Positions 15,188-23,419 are shown, counted from the first letter of the stretch. The stretch: 64,000 nucleotides of DNA from Neptunomonas qingdaonensis (GCF_900113275.1 NZ_FOOU01000008.1:1-64000), one strand, 5' to 3'. The notes: generated by a model from the letters alone, not told the origin. Numbers and translations are program-made.

Positions 15188-17824
15188 ATGACGGATTTAG
15201 ACCAACAGAACAAAAACACGCAAACAGCACTCGATGAAAAAGAACTGCAAGATATGGTCGCAGCCAGTGATACTGGCGCACGTATCCCGCACGGTTGGCA
15301 GGGTAAACTGCTATTAGGCACCGCGCTCGTCTGGTCACTTTTTCAACTATGGATAGCATCACCCCTACCTTTTTATGACTGGCCTCTCATCGGCAGCTTT
15401 GGTATTTTCAACGACACCGAAGTCCGTGCTATTCATTTGGGTTTTGCTACGTTCCTGGCATTTACGGCCTATCCGGCCCTTGCTCATTCACCACACCATC
15501 GTGTCCCACTTAATGACATGATTCTCAGCGTTGTGGCTGCTTTTTGTGCTTCCTATATCTTCCTGTTTTATGATCAACTCGTGAGCCGCCCAGGCCTTCC
15601 CAATACACAAGATTTAGTGGTCTCTGTTGCCGGGATTATCTTATTGCTCGAAGCGACACGCAGAACACTGGGTCCGCCATTGATGATCGTGGCGATTGTA
15701 TTTTTGACCTACTCACTGGCCGGCCCTTATATGCCGGATATCATTGCCCACAAAGGCGTTACACTTAAAGAGCTTGTCAATCACCAATGGCTAACCACTG
15801 AAGGCGTTTTTGGTATTGCGCTTGGCGTGTCTTCCGGTTTTGTATTCCTGTTTGTTTTGTTTGGCGCACTGTTAGATAAAGCAGGGGCAGGTAACTACTT
15901 CATACAGGTCGCATTCTCCTTATTAGGTCACATGCGTGGCGGTCCGGCTAAAGCGGCAGTCGTTGCTTCAGGTCTGACCGGGCTTATCTCAGGCTCATCC
16001 ATTGCCAATGTGGTCACCACCGGTACGTTCACCATTCCGATGATGAAACGTGTGGGTTTCTCGGCTGAAAAAGCAGGCGCGGTTGAAGTGGCGTCTTCTG
16101 TTAACGGACAGATTATGCCGCCGGTCATGGGAGCCGCTGCATTTTTGATGGTTGAATATGTGGGTATCTCTTATGTCGATGTTATTACCCATGCCTTTTT
16201 GCCAGCACTGATCTCTTATATTGCACTGGTATATATCGTGCATTTGGAAGCGCTCAAACTAGATATGCAGGGTTTGCCACGTCGTGGCGCGATCAAGCCC
16301 TGGCACCTGCGTGTGATCGGCTTGTTGACCGGGTTTATGGTGACGGCTGTTATCGCCGCTGTCGTTTACTATGGCATTGGTTGGATTAAGCCTACCTTTG
16401 GTGAATATGCCGGATGGGTGATTGCTGCATTATTAACGGTGACTTACCTCTACTTAGTGCGTTACGCAGCGGCCGTGCCTGATCTGAAAAAAGAGAGTCC
16501 TGATTCTCCGATGATTCAGCTTCCTGAAGTGGGCCCAACGGTTAAGTCCGGTCTGCACTTTCTATTGCCGGTGGTTGTACTGGTATGGTGCTTGATGATT
16601 GAACGTTTGTCTCCGGGGCTTTCTGCTTTTTGGGCCACCGTGTTGATGATCTTTATACTGGTGACACAACGACCTTTAATGGCATTTTTCCGCCGACAAG
16701 GGGGGATCGGCACACAGCTGAGAAGAGGGGCTAATGAACTGATTGACGGGCTGATCGTCGGTGCCCGTAACATGATTGGTATCGGTATCGCCACGGCAAC
16801 CGCCGGTATTATTGTGGGAGCAGTATCGCAAACCGGTGTGGGCTCTGTACTGGCGGATTTGGTTGAGATTCTCTCAATGGGTAACTTGTTACTCATGCTG
16901 ATTCTGACAGCCATATTGAGTCTGATTCTGGGGATGGGATTACCCACCACCGCTAACTACATTGTGGTTTCATCGTTATTAGCGCCGGTCGTAGTCACCC
17001 TCGGGCAAGAGTCGGGCTTGATCGTCCCATTGATTGCCGTTCATTTGTTCGTATTTTACTTCGGTATTATGGCTGATGTAACGCCGCCGGTCGGTTTGGC
17101 GTCGTTTGCGGCGGCGGCGGTGTCCGGTGGCGATCCGATTCGTACCGGGTTTGTTGCCTTCAACTACAGTATGCGTACGGCCGTTCTGCCGTTCTTGTTT
17201 ATCTTCAACACCGATCTTTTGCTGATTAATGTGACGTGGCTTCAAGGGATAATGGTCTTTATTGTTGCCACGGTCGCCATACTGATATTTACCGCGGCCA
17301 CGCAAGGCTTCTTTATCGTGCGCAACCGTTGGTATGAGTCACTGGTGTTGATATTAATCGCGTTTTCGCTTTTCCGTCCGGGTTTCTGGATGGATCAAAT
17401 CGTACCGCCTCATAAGCAAATTGCAGCTACAGAGCTTACTCAAGCGGCAGACTCGATGGTGGCAGGCACTGAGTTGCGCCTCTGGATTAAGGGTGAAGAT
17501 GCGGTGGGTGACGACCGCTCATTTATGGCCAGTATGCTATTAGGTGAGGGGGAAGATGGGGCATCACGATTGGAATCAGCAGGCTTAGGTTTACTCACCA
17601 AGAATGGTAAGACTATCGTTGATTCCATTGGGTTTGACAGCGCTGCAGAAAAAGCCGGACTGGATTTTGATCAGGTTATTACGGCGGTGGATGTGCCACA
17701 AGCACAGCCTGCTAAGGAGTGGATGTACATACCCGCAATGGCCATATTTGCCTTGATTGTCTTACTGCAGCGACGCCGTAAAAAGCCTTCAGCAGCGATA
17801 AGTAATCCGGCAAATGCTAGCTAG
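15188..17824 (+). CDS. TRAP transporter fused permease (DctQM), TAXI type
   Basis: The roughly 878-aa product is a fused small/large TRAP membrane subunit. After a soluble N-terminus it has many membrane segments, with the family signatures GLTGLISGSSIANVVTTGTF and MPPVMGAAAFLMVEYV, and PTTANYIVVSSLLAP in the second half. The C-terminal end (from about residue 745) is a soluble DUF3394-like extension ending in one more membrane helix and a basic tail. I prefer the second ATG (15188) because GGGAG is six bases before it and directly abuts the first. It pairs with the TAXI receptor upstream. Confidence 0.92.
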   Translation: MTDLDQQNKNTQTALDEKELQDMVAASDTGARIPHGWQGKLLLGTALVWSLFQLWIASPLPFYDWPLIGSFGIFNDTEVRAIHLGFATFLAFTAYPALAHSPHHRVPLNDMILSVVAAFCASYIFLFYDQLVSRPGLPNTQDLVVSVAGIILLLEATRRTLGPPLMIVAIVFLTYSLAGPYMPDIIAHKGVTLKELVNHQWLTTEGVFGIALGVSSGFVFLFVLFGALLDKAGAGNYFIQVAFSLLGHMRGGPAKAAVVASGLTGLISGSSIANVVTTGTFTIPMMKRVGFSAEKAGAVEVASSVNGQIMPPVMGAAAFLMVEYVGISYVDVITHAFLPALISYIALVYIVHLEALKLDMQGLPRRGAIKPWHLRVIGLLTGFMVTAVIAAVVYYGIGWIKPTFGEYAGWVIAALLTVTYLYLVRYAAAVPDLKKESPDSPMIQLPEVGPTVKSGLHFLLPVVVLVWCLMIERLSPGLSAFWATVLMIFILVTQRPLMAFFRRQGGIGTQLRRGANELIDGLIVGARNMIGIGIATATAGIIVGAVSQTGVGSVLADLVEILSMGNLLLMLILTAILSLILGMGLPTTANYIVVSSLLAPVVVTLGQESGLIVPLIAVHLFVFYFGIMADVTPPVGLASFAAAAVSGGDPIRTGFVAFNYSMRTAVLPFLFIFNTDLLLINVTWLQGIMVFIVATVAILIFTAATQGFFIVRNRWYESLVLILIAFSLFRPGFWMDQIVPPHKQIAATELTQAADSMVAGTELRLWIKGEDAVGDDRSFMASMLLGEGEDGASRLESAGLGLLTKNGKTIVDSIGFDSAAEKAGLDFDQVITAVDVPQAQPAKEWMYIPAMAIFALIVLLQRRRKKPSAAISNPANAS

Positions 17825-17851
17825 CTTCTGGCTAAGCTGTTCTATAAATCA

Positions 17852-17884
17852 CCTGGTAACTTGCTATCGTAGTGAGTTATCAGG
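17852..17884 (+). terminator. Hairpin between permease and UspA genes
   Basis: CCTGGTAACT (17852-17861) can pair with AGTTATCAGG (17875-17884), including one G-T pair, and is followed by TTTATAAG. It probably reduces read-through from the permease gene. Confidence 0.5.
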
Positions 17885-17903
17885 TTTATAAGAGGTATGA
17901 GCG

Positions 17904-18335
17904 ATGTTTAAAAAAGTACTCGTTCCCATTGATCTGAATGAATCGGCTTTCGCAGAAGAAGCGTTAAAACTGGCACTGCGAGAAGTAAAAGATAACGGAG
18001 CTGAGTTACACTTGCTCACCGTTGTTCCCGGTTTTACTAACTCATTTGTGGCGGCCTATTTTAGTGAAAAAGACCACATTAAAGCGGTAAAAAAGATTGC
18101 CAGTAACTTACAGGATTACTCACATAAAGTGATGCCGGAGGGCGTTCATCCAACACTGCGTGTATACGAAGGTTCTCCTGCAGAGACGATTGTCAATTAC
18201 ATTGCTTCGAAAGAGATTAATCTGGTGATTATGCCGGCGCATCACCGTTCTATAATTGATGAGTTTTTTCTGGGTTCAGTATCTGCCAGAGTGGCGGAAC
18301 GGGCTAAATGTTCAGTCATGTTGCTTAGGGGTTAG
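17904..18335 (+). CDS. Universal stress protein, UspA family (TeaD-like position)
   Basis: The 143-aa product opens with FKKVLVPIDLNESAFAEEAL and ends with GSVSARVAERAKCSVMLLRG, a complete UspA fold. The usual G-2X-G ATP-loop glycines are replaced by a His/Arg/Ser stretch (MPAHHRSIIDEFF), so nucleotide binding may be weak or absent. It follows the TRAP permease on the same strand. In Halomonas the UspA protein TeaD sits with the TRAP genes teaABC and restrains uptake, so a similar control role is a reasonable inference. AGAGG precedes the ATG. Confidence 0.85.
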   Translation: MFKKVLVPIDLNESAFAEEALKLALREVKDNGAELHLLTVVPGFTNSFVAAYFSEKDHIKAVKKIASNLQDYSHKVMPEGVHPTLRVYEGSPAETIVNYIASKEINLVIMPAHHRSIIDEFFLGSVSARVAERAKCSVMLLRG

Positions 18336-18368
18336 AGGCGATTAAAAAGCTGTTATGCAGGATAATTA

Positions 18369-18725
18369 ATGAAGATCGTAAATACAGAAAATTCGGAGCG
18401 CTATAATTGGGGTGTCAACTCAGTTGGCTGGCATTTACTTAAATCTGATAGCTTGAGTGTAATCGAAGAGGATGTGCCTCCAAATGAAAAAGAACAACGA
18501 CATTATCATAACGAGTCGCAGCAATTCTTCTATGTGCTTTCGGGTGTTGCTCACATAGAAGTTGCAGGGAATGTGGTCGAGGTTAATTCTGGTAGTGGTA
18601 TTCACGTTCCAGCTCAAGTGCCTCATCAATTAATGAATAATGGCGCAGTGAATTTACGTTTCTTGGTGATATCACAGCCAAAGAGTCATGGAGATAGAGT
18701 CAATGCAGAACATGAGCCTGCCTAG
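18369..18725 (+). CDS. Cupin domain protein
   Basis: The 118-aa product is a single small beta barrel with the two cupin motifs: HYHNESQQFFYVLSG (metal ligands His and Glu) and GIHVPAQVPHQLMNNG (third His). AGGA precedes the ATG, and the gene is 33 bases after the UspA gene, so it is likely the last member of the LysR-controlled cluster. Such proteins can be sugar isomerases, dioxygenases or sensors; the exact role is not visible here. Confidence 0.8.
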   Translation: MKIVNTENSERYNWGVNSVGWHLLKSDSLSVIEEDVPPNEKEQRHYHNESQQFFYVLSGVAHIEVAGNVVEVNSGSGIHVPAQVPHQLMNNGAVNLRFLVISQPKSHGDRVNAEHEPA

Positions 18726-18780
18726 GTGCTTGATCTGGGCCGACTCAAAGCTTTTTAGGCGGTTAATTACTATTGAATAA

Positions 18781-19110
18781 TTATCCTTTGTATTTCAATA
18801 CTAACGCGTACAAAGTAATACATATGAAAACCCCAAGCGCTGGCAGCAATACGAAATCAAGATAACCTACTGCAGATGACATGCCGATAACGCCAAGAAG
18901 AATGACCAGAATGGGGGTGAAGCAACATAGCGCCGCGATCACACTTCCAATGATGCCTGTCTTTAGTAGGGTCGTAGATTTTTTCATGGCTATGGTGCCT
19001 CCGCACAGTATTTTGAAAGACTGACAGTTGTCTGTAGGCATTATCTTATTAGTCTGTGCACCGCATTCAGGGCAGATAATGACAGACTCATAAATGAGGT
19101 TATTACTCAT
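18781..19110 (-). CDS. merF: MerF-like mercury transporter with a zinc-ribbon-like N-terminal extension
   Basis: The frame from ATG 19110 encodes 109 aa. The last 68 residues (from ATG 18987, which has its own GGAGG site) are MerF-like: two membrane segments with the vicinal cysteine pair ALCCFTPI near the first. The first 41 residues (CPECGAQTNKIMPTDNCQSF) match the start of small GDCCVxC-type proteins found near mer genes, but lack the GDCCVxC part. The ATGA overlap with the gene before suggests that the long form is translated. MerF moves Hg(II) across the inner membrane. The fusion may come from a deletion joining two genes in frame. Confidence 0.75.
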   Translation of the reverse strand: MSNNLIYESVIICPECGAQTNKIMPTDNCQSFKILCGGTIAMKKSTTLLKTGIIGSVIAALCCFTPILVILLGVIGMSSAVGYLDFVLLPALGVFICITLYALVLKYKG

Positions 19111-19553
19111 TTGGGAAACTCTTTGAGGCAACACTTACCTGATGGGTTTCTAATATTGCAGGCACAGCTTTTTAATGTGGTTTGCTCGATAACAAAAGCT
19201 TTGCTGGCGCTTTGTCCTGTCTGTTCTATCTCCTCCATCACTCGCTTGTTGGTTATGCCAAAGCAATAACAAATAAGCCGATTTTCTTCCGTTGATTTCT
19301 GGCCAATCTTTTCACGCACTTCAGCTGCTTGGATAACAAAGCCTTCGTTGGAAAAGTACACAACAGGGCAGGCAACATCTGAGCAAAAGAAAAACGGATC
19401 AGCAGGAATTGTTTGGTTTATTGGCGCAGCTACGTGATGCATAAGAGTGACTCTTTCAACGGGTTTCATGCGATTGCGACATCGAGGACATTCTGCTATT
19501 TGCCGCTTTTCTTTCTGTGTTTCGACATTAGTTGTTGAACAACAATTACTCAT
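19107..19553 (-). CDS. Iron-sulfur-type metallochaperone, CopZ-like
   Basis: The 148-aa product has an N-terminal zinc-binding region (CPRCRNRM near 22-29, CSDVACPVVYF near 57-67) and a C-terminal BFD-like [2Fe-2S] region with CYCFGIT (about 94-100) and CACNIRNPSGKCC (about 129-141). This is the plan of the Archaeoglobus-type CopZ, a metal-delivery protein that combines a ferredoxin-like cluster with a metal site. Here it precedes a MerF-like gene and shares a MerR-type promoter, so its metal is probably mercury or copper. Its stop overlaps the start of the next gene. Confidence 0.75.
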   Translation of the reverse strand: MSNCCSTTNVETQKEKRQIAECPRCRNRMKPVERVTLMHHVAAPINQTIPADPFFFCSDVACPVVYFSNEGFVIQAAEVREKIGQKSTEENRLICYCFGITNKRVMEEIEQTGQSASKAFVIEQTTLKSCACNIRNPSGKCCLKEFPK

Positions 19554-19681
19554 ACGGAATTCACTCTATCGGAGTTGAAGGGTAACCAGCATTAGCGGTT
19601 GAAGCTGTTAACCAGCACTGCTTATTATTGCTTTCCTGCTCAGATCTCATTTAAAACTATCCTCTTACAGTGATAATATTG

Positions 19682-19712
19682 AGTATAAAACCTGTAGTAA
19701 CTACAGAATCAA
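19682..19712 (-). promoter_or_regulatory. MerR-type promoter-operator with 19-bp spacer
   Basis: On the minus strand, TTGATT (-35, at 19707-19712) and TATACT (-10, at 19682-19687) are 19 bases apart. The spacer contains the perfect dyad CTGTAGT-A-ACTACAG (19692-19706). This is the hallmark of promoters that MerR-family proteins activate by DNA untwisting. It should drive the metallochaperone and merF genes. A weaker plus-strand pair (TTGAGT 19679, CAGAAT 19704, also 19 bases) could serve the regulator gene. Confidence 0.85.
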
Positions 19713-19732
19713 GCGCGACAGAGATTTATTTC

Positions 19733-20143
19733 ATGATGAAAGAAGATAAGACGTTGAGTATTGGCGGGTTGTCTAAGCTGACTGGCTGTAACATAGAAAC
19801 CATTCGCTATTACGAGAAAATTGCTTTGTTGCCAGCGCCCTTAAGAACGCAAGGCGGTCACCGCTTATACTCTAATAGCTTACAAAAAAGGCTTATATTC
19901 ATTTGTAAGGCTAGAGGTCTTGGTTTTACTCTGGAAGAGGTTCGTAATCTATTGGAGCTAATCAATGGAGACTATTCATGCGATGAGGTCAAACATCTGG
20001 TGCTTGAGCACCTCAACGTAGTAAAGACCAAAATTGATGAACTGGCCCGACTACAAAGCAGCTTGGAGTTGATGGCATCCCAATGCGCTGGGGGAGACCT
20101 TCCCGACTGTGCGGCGATAGACAGTCTATTTGAGAAAGAATAG
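19733..20143 (+). CDS. merR: MerR family metal-responsive regulator
   Basis: The 136-aa product (from ATG 19733; 19736 is equally possible) has the MerR DNA-binding domain (LSIGGLSKLTGCNIETIRYY), the dimer helix, and three cysteines in the effector region: C in YSCDEV and the pair in CAGGDLPDC near the end. These are placed like the Hg(II) or Zn/Pb ligands of MerR/ZntR-type sensors. I rejected a start at 19670 because the operator lies between 19692 and 19706, so the longer frame is not translated. It is divergent from the metallochaperone/merF operon that it probably controls. Confidence 0.88.
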   Translation: MMKEDKTLSIGGLSKLTGCNIETIRYYEKIALLPAPLRTQGGHRLYSNSLQKRLIFICKARGLGFTLEEVRNLLELINGDYSCDEVKHLVLEHLNVVKTKIDELARLQSSLELMASQCAGGDLPDCAAIDSLFEKE

Positions 20144-20252
20144 TAAAGACCATTTTTTACCGAACTGAGTTAGGTTTGATCAATTCAGATAGCACTTAGG
20201 CCTCATTAACCGGGTGCATGACATGGCGTTGATGGGGGAGTGCCTCCATTCC

Positions 20253-21197
20253 TTAAGCGTGTTTTTCCTTCTCATCGTCACCTTTAAACTGTGCAATTAA
20301 TGTTCTGTTGCGTCCCGATTTTTTTGCATCATAAAGGGCGTTATCAGATAATTTAAGTAACATATCAAGGTCTAATAAAGCATTTTTTCGCGTAACGACT
20401 AAGCCTATACTTACTGTGATTTTTATATCGTCTATTGCACTTTCTTCAATATTTCTTCTTAACTTTTCAGCTAATAGAAAGGCGTCTTTTTCATCAATAT
20501 CCTGCAATAACAATACAAACTCTTCACCGCCCGTCCTTGCTATCAAGTCATGGGCTCTTAAGCTCGAAGTGAATATATTTGCCAGTTTTATCAGTACCTT
20601 ATCGCCAGTCTGATGACCGTATGTATCATTAACGCGCTTAAAAAAATCAACATCAATAGATAACAATGCAAATGTTGATAAGTTTCTGGACACTTGATAA
20701 ATGACTTTTTTAACTTGTGCTTGTAGTTCGCGCCTATTTATTAAACCTGTCAGTGGATCCGTCGTTGCGAGATTAAATAACTCTTGCGACTGTTGTTCAA
20801 GTTTTTCATTCGCTTGTAACAGCTCGCTATGAAGTTTATCTCGGCTGGCACATTCGTATAGTGACCAATAAGAGATACCTTGCAGGCCTAGTTTTATATT
20901 GGCTACAACTGCTATTCTTTGTCCATTTTTACCAACCCAGGTTATCTGAATTTCTTGTGCAATTGATTCATTTATCAAGAGTGGGTAAATATAGCTATCC
21001 ATAAAAATATTGGAGGCTTTACTCATATATTGAGAGATATTGCTATCAATCATCTGCTTTTCAGGCTGGTCACTTAAGTTGCAGATATAGGCATTGCAAC
21101 AGATAATTTTTCTATCATTATTTACTATCAAATGGCCCGAATGAAAGTGATCTATATCTTGAAAGCTGCTTGCCGCCATTAGATTATGACTCGACAA
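20253..21197 (-). CDS. PAS-GGDEF diguanylate cyclase
   Basis: The 314-aa product has an N-terminal PAS-like domain (about residues 15-125), a short coiled linker (LQANEKLEQQSQELF) and a GGDEF domain with the active motif GGEEF and an upstream RxxD inhibition site (RAHD). It should make cyclic di-GMP. There is no membrane segment, so it senses a cytoplasmic cue. Its start overlaps the end of the RsbQ-like hydrolase gene by 14 bases, meaning the two are translated together. The hydrolase may provide the ligand for the PAS domain, as RsbQ does for RsbP in Bacillus. Confidence 0.9.
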   Translation of the reverse strand: MSSHNLMAASSFQDIDHFHSGHLIVNNDRKIICCNAYICNLSDQPEKQMIDSNISQYMSKASNIFMDSYIYPLLINESIAQEIQITWVGKNGQRIAVVANIKLGLQGISYWSLYECASRDKLHSELLQANEKLEQQSQELFNLATTDPLTGLINRRELQAQVKKVIYQVSRNLSTFALLSIDVDFFKRVNDTYGHQTGDKVLIKLANIFTSSLRAHDLIARTGGEEFVLLLQDIDEKDAFLLAEKLRRNIEESAIDDIKITVSIGLVVTRKNALLDLDMLLKLSDNALYDAKKSGRNRTLIAQFKGDDEKEKHA

Positions 21198-21987
21198 ATT
21201 TAAATACTAACGGAATAATTTCTTGATGATTTGACATATGTAAGCAATGGCCTTCTGCTTCTACCATTCGCAGTTCACTATTAGGGATATTGTCCGCCAT
21301 ATAATGGCCAATACGCGGGCTAGCCAAGGCATCGGATGAACTTTGTAATATCTGCACCGGGCAGGTTATATGCGGTAAAATATGTCTATGATCAGAGAAA
21401 AAAGTGGCTTTAGCAAAGGCCTTTGCCACTATCGGGTCTGTACTACAGAAACTTCCGGATAATTCACCAATAAGTTCTTGTGGTTGTGAAGTTCCCATCA
21501 CGAGTGGAGCTAAATAATTTGCCCAGCCAATATAATTTTTATCCATTAGTTCAATTAACTCTTCCAAGTCACTTCTTTCAAAACCGCCTTCATAATCGGG
21601 TGGAATGTTAATAAAACACGGTGATGGGCAAACCATCACAATCTTCTTAATTATGTCGGGCATCTGTATAGAAGCAATTGAGGCGATAATAGAACTGACA
21701 GAATGCGCAATAATGATGACATCCCTTAATTGTAACTCTTCAATAATATCTGTGATGTCTTTAGCGTAACCTTCTAATGTCGAGTATTGCTTTTTTGAAT
21801 AATCATTTAACAAAGAATTTCCAGAGCCAACATAATCAAACAATACAATTTGATAGTGAGCTTCTAATTCAGGCAACATAAATCTCCACATATTCTGGTC
21901 GCAGCCGAATCCATGCGCGAGCATTAACGTAGGCGCATTATTTTTTCCTATTACTTTTACATTATTTCGTATTTCCACATTATTCAT
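21184..21987 (-). CDS. RsbQ-like alpha/beta hydrolase
   Basis: The 267-aa product has the alpha/beta hydrolase start LMLAHGFGCDQNMWRF, the nucleophile elbow AHSVSS, an Asp in SSSDALASPRIG and a final His in EGHCLHMSN, so the catalytic triad is complete. The pattern HSVS matches the RsbQ/KAI2/D14 group of signalling hydrolases. In Bacillus, RsbQ activates the PAS-containing phosphatase RsbP; here the partner, encoded by the overlapping downstream gene, has PAS joined to GGDEF. A small-molecule signalling role is inferred from this pairing. Confidence 0.82.
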   Translation of the reverse strand: MNNVEIRNNVKVIGKNNAPTLMLAHGFGCDQNMWRFMLPELEAHYQIVLFDYVGSGNSLLNDYSKKQYSTLEGYAKDITDIIEELQLRDVIIIAHSVSSIIASIASIQMPDIIKKIVMVCPSPCFINIPPDYEGGFERSDLEELIELMDKNYIGWANYLAPLVMGTSQPQELIGELSGSFCSTDPIVAKAFAKATFFSDHRHILPHITCPVQILQSSSDALASPRIGHYMADNIPNSELRMVEAEGHCLHMSNHQEIIPLVFKFVES

Positions 21988-22341
21988 ATTACTAACGTCC
22001 AGTTCATTATTAGTTTACAGCCTGAATCAGTGACTCCGTCGGCTGGATAGCGTCACCTTCGTTAATTCTAGCACCGCTTTTGAAAAACAGGATCTTATCT
22101 CACCGGTTCAGGTCATTATTCTGTGTAACCGGTTTTCTTTTATGTGCGTGTTTTTATCAGGTCGCTGCGCTGGATGCATCCGAACACCGACGCACCGTGA
22201 TTCAAAAAGGCTAATTTGCCGTGAGATGAAAGACTTTTAGTGTTGGGCTGCTCAAGCCAGAAGGCGCTCAATTACTAAACGGACGAAAGATCATGGCAGG
22301 CGTTGCGACAAAGCGTATCTTACGTAAAGAAAAATCTGGGC
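21988..22341. other. Intergenic region with possible transposase relic
   Basis: Between 22230 and 22361 an open stretch of 43 codons ends ...KEKSGPKRRRN and its TAA merges with the first REP-like repeat. The basic Gly-Pro-Lys-Arg end resembles C-termini of REP-associated transposases, but this is weak. The rest shows nothing that I can assign. Confidence 0.35.
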
Positions 22342-22431
22342 CTAAACGTAGGCGGAATTAAGTAAACTGTCCCCGGAATCCCAACGCTAAACGTAGGCGG
22401 AATTAAGTAAACTGTCCCCGGAATCCCAACG
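22342..22431 (+). repeat. 45-bp perfect tandem duplication carrying REP-like repeats
   Basis: Bases 22342-22386 and 22387-22431 are identical. Each unit carries the full GGAATTAAGTAAACTGTCCC core followed by CGGAATC. This is the cleanest copy of the dispersed family and shows recent slippage or unequal recombination. Confidence 0.88.
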
Positions 22432-22533
22432 CTTTTACCGGCCGTACCTCAATATACGATTCCACATTGTCTTCACATTCCCAGCGATCTTATGAGTTAT
22501 TCTGATCTCAAATCAGTGTCAGGGGATACAAAG

Positions 22534-22746
22534 ATGATTAGTGGAATATCCGCTGCCTCACTGGCGCTCTTTCAGACTCAATCCAGCAGTAATTCTTCTT
22601 CATTGTCTACCGATCAGCGCCAGTTAATTGAGGATACTCTGGCTGAATTTAATGTCGACTAACTGACAGAAGCTGACGCGATTTCCATTACCGAAACGTT
22701 TGCTGATGCAGGATTTGATGCCTTTTTTGCAAAATATAATGATTGA
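22534..22746 (+). pseudogene. Small protein gene split by an in-frame stop
   Basis: AGGGG precedes ATG 22534. The frame encodes 42 residues (MISGISAASLALFQ, then a Ser-rich stretch and STDQRQLIEDTLAEF) to a TAA at 22660-22662, then continues in the same frame for 27 residues (LTEADAISITETFADAGFDA) to TGA at 22744. The two halves together look like one EF-hand-like or Ser-rich small protein with a point nonsense mutation. It lies directly before the Spy-like gene, so loss of translation could affect that gene too. I do not recognise the family with certainty. Confidence 0.5.
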
Positions 22747-22769
22747 TAAAACACTAACAGGAAATGAAC

Positions 22770-23261
22770 ATGCGTAAACAAGTACTCGTTGGAATCACAG
22801 TCGCCGTAATCAGCGCCGGCACACTAGTTTCAGCAACGGCTTTTGCTGGCGATTGCAGCGATCGGGATAACGACCATTATAATCGATCAGAAATGATGCA
22901 AGACCACAAACACGGTGACCGTTCTGATATGAAAGGTCAGCCTGATGCACGTGGTAAGAATATGCCTATTACACTTAACGATTTGAAACTGTCTGAAGCA
23001 CAGCAGGATCAACTGAAACAAATAATGCGCCAAGAGCGCAACAATATAATCTCACTAAACGATGCTAAGCAAGATATGCTCGAAGACCTGCGAGATTTAG
23101 ATGTACAAGCAGCAGACTATGATAAGCAAGTTGAAGCGTTAGTTGTTATGGCCCAGAACCAGGCGGCGCAGCAAATGCGAATCACGACCGATAAAAACCG
23201 AAATATTTTTGAAATTCTGACACCTGAACAGCAAAAACAAGTAATAGAGCAGCAGCGCTAA
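22770..23261 (+). CDS. Spy/CpxP family periplasmic protein
   Basis: The product (163 aa from ATG 22770, with AGGA seven bases upstream) has a signal peptide ending AFA-GD near residue 27. A hydrophilic His/Asp-rich stretch and two LTxxQ-type motifs follow (LKLSEAQQDQL near 76 and LTPEQQKQV near 152). This is the helical hairpin fold of the periplasmic chaperone Spy and the envelope-stress regulator CpxP; the His/Asp/Met segment near the start could bind metal, like CnrX/ZraP relatives. The in-frame ATG at 22764 is too close to the ribosome site. Confidence 0.82.
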   Translation: MRKQVLVGITVAVISAGTLVSATAFAGDCSDRDNDHYNRSEMMQDHKHGDRSDMKGQPDARGKNMPITLNDLKLSEAQQDQLKQIMRQERNNIISLNDAKQDMLEDLRDLDVQAADYDKQVEALVVMAQNQAAQQMRITTDKNRNIFEILTPEQQKQVIEQQR

Positions 23262-23274
23262 ACCTACCTAAAGC

Positions 23275-23323
23275 CTCCTATCAGAATTTGGCCCGTTTGT
23301 ACCTCAAGTCATTCTGATAGGAG
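23275..23323. terminator. 13-bp inverted repeat after the Spy-like gene
   Basis: CTCCTATCAGAAT (23275-23287) and ATTCTGATAGGAG (23311-23323) are perfect inverted copies with a 23-base loop. There is no U-run, so it may stabilise the transcript end rather than act alone as an intrinsic terminator. Confidence 0.6.
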
Positions 23324-23351
23324 ATTCAGCTACCAACAAATCACGTTATAC

Positions 23352-23419
23352 GAATTCCGGGGACAGTTTACTTAATCCAGCCTACTTTAAGGAAATTGAA
23401 TAGACTGTCCCCGGTATCC
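23352..23419. repeat. Inverted pair of REP-like repeats
   Basis: A minus-oriented copy (23352-23378, GGGGACAGTTTACTTAAT) faces a degenerate plus copy (23391-23419, ATAGACTGTCCCCGG). Together they can fold into a long hairpin, the arrangement of BIME/REPIN elements. Confidence 0.7.
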
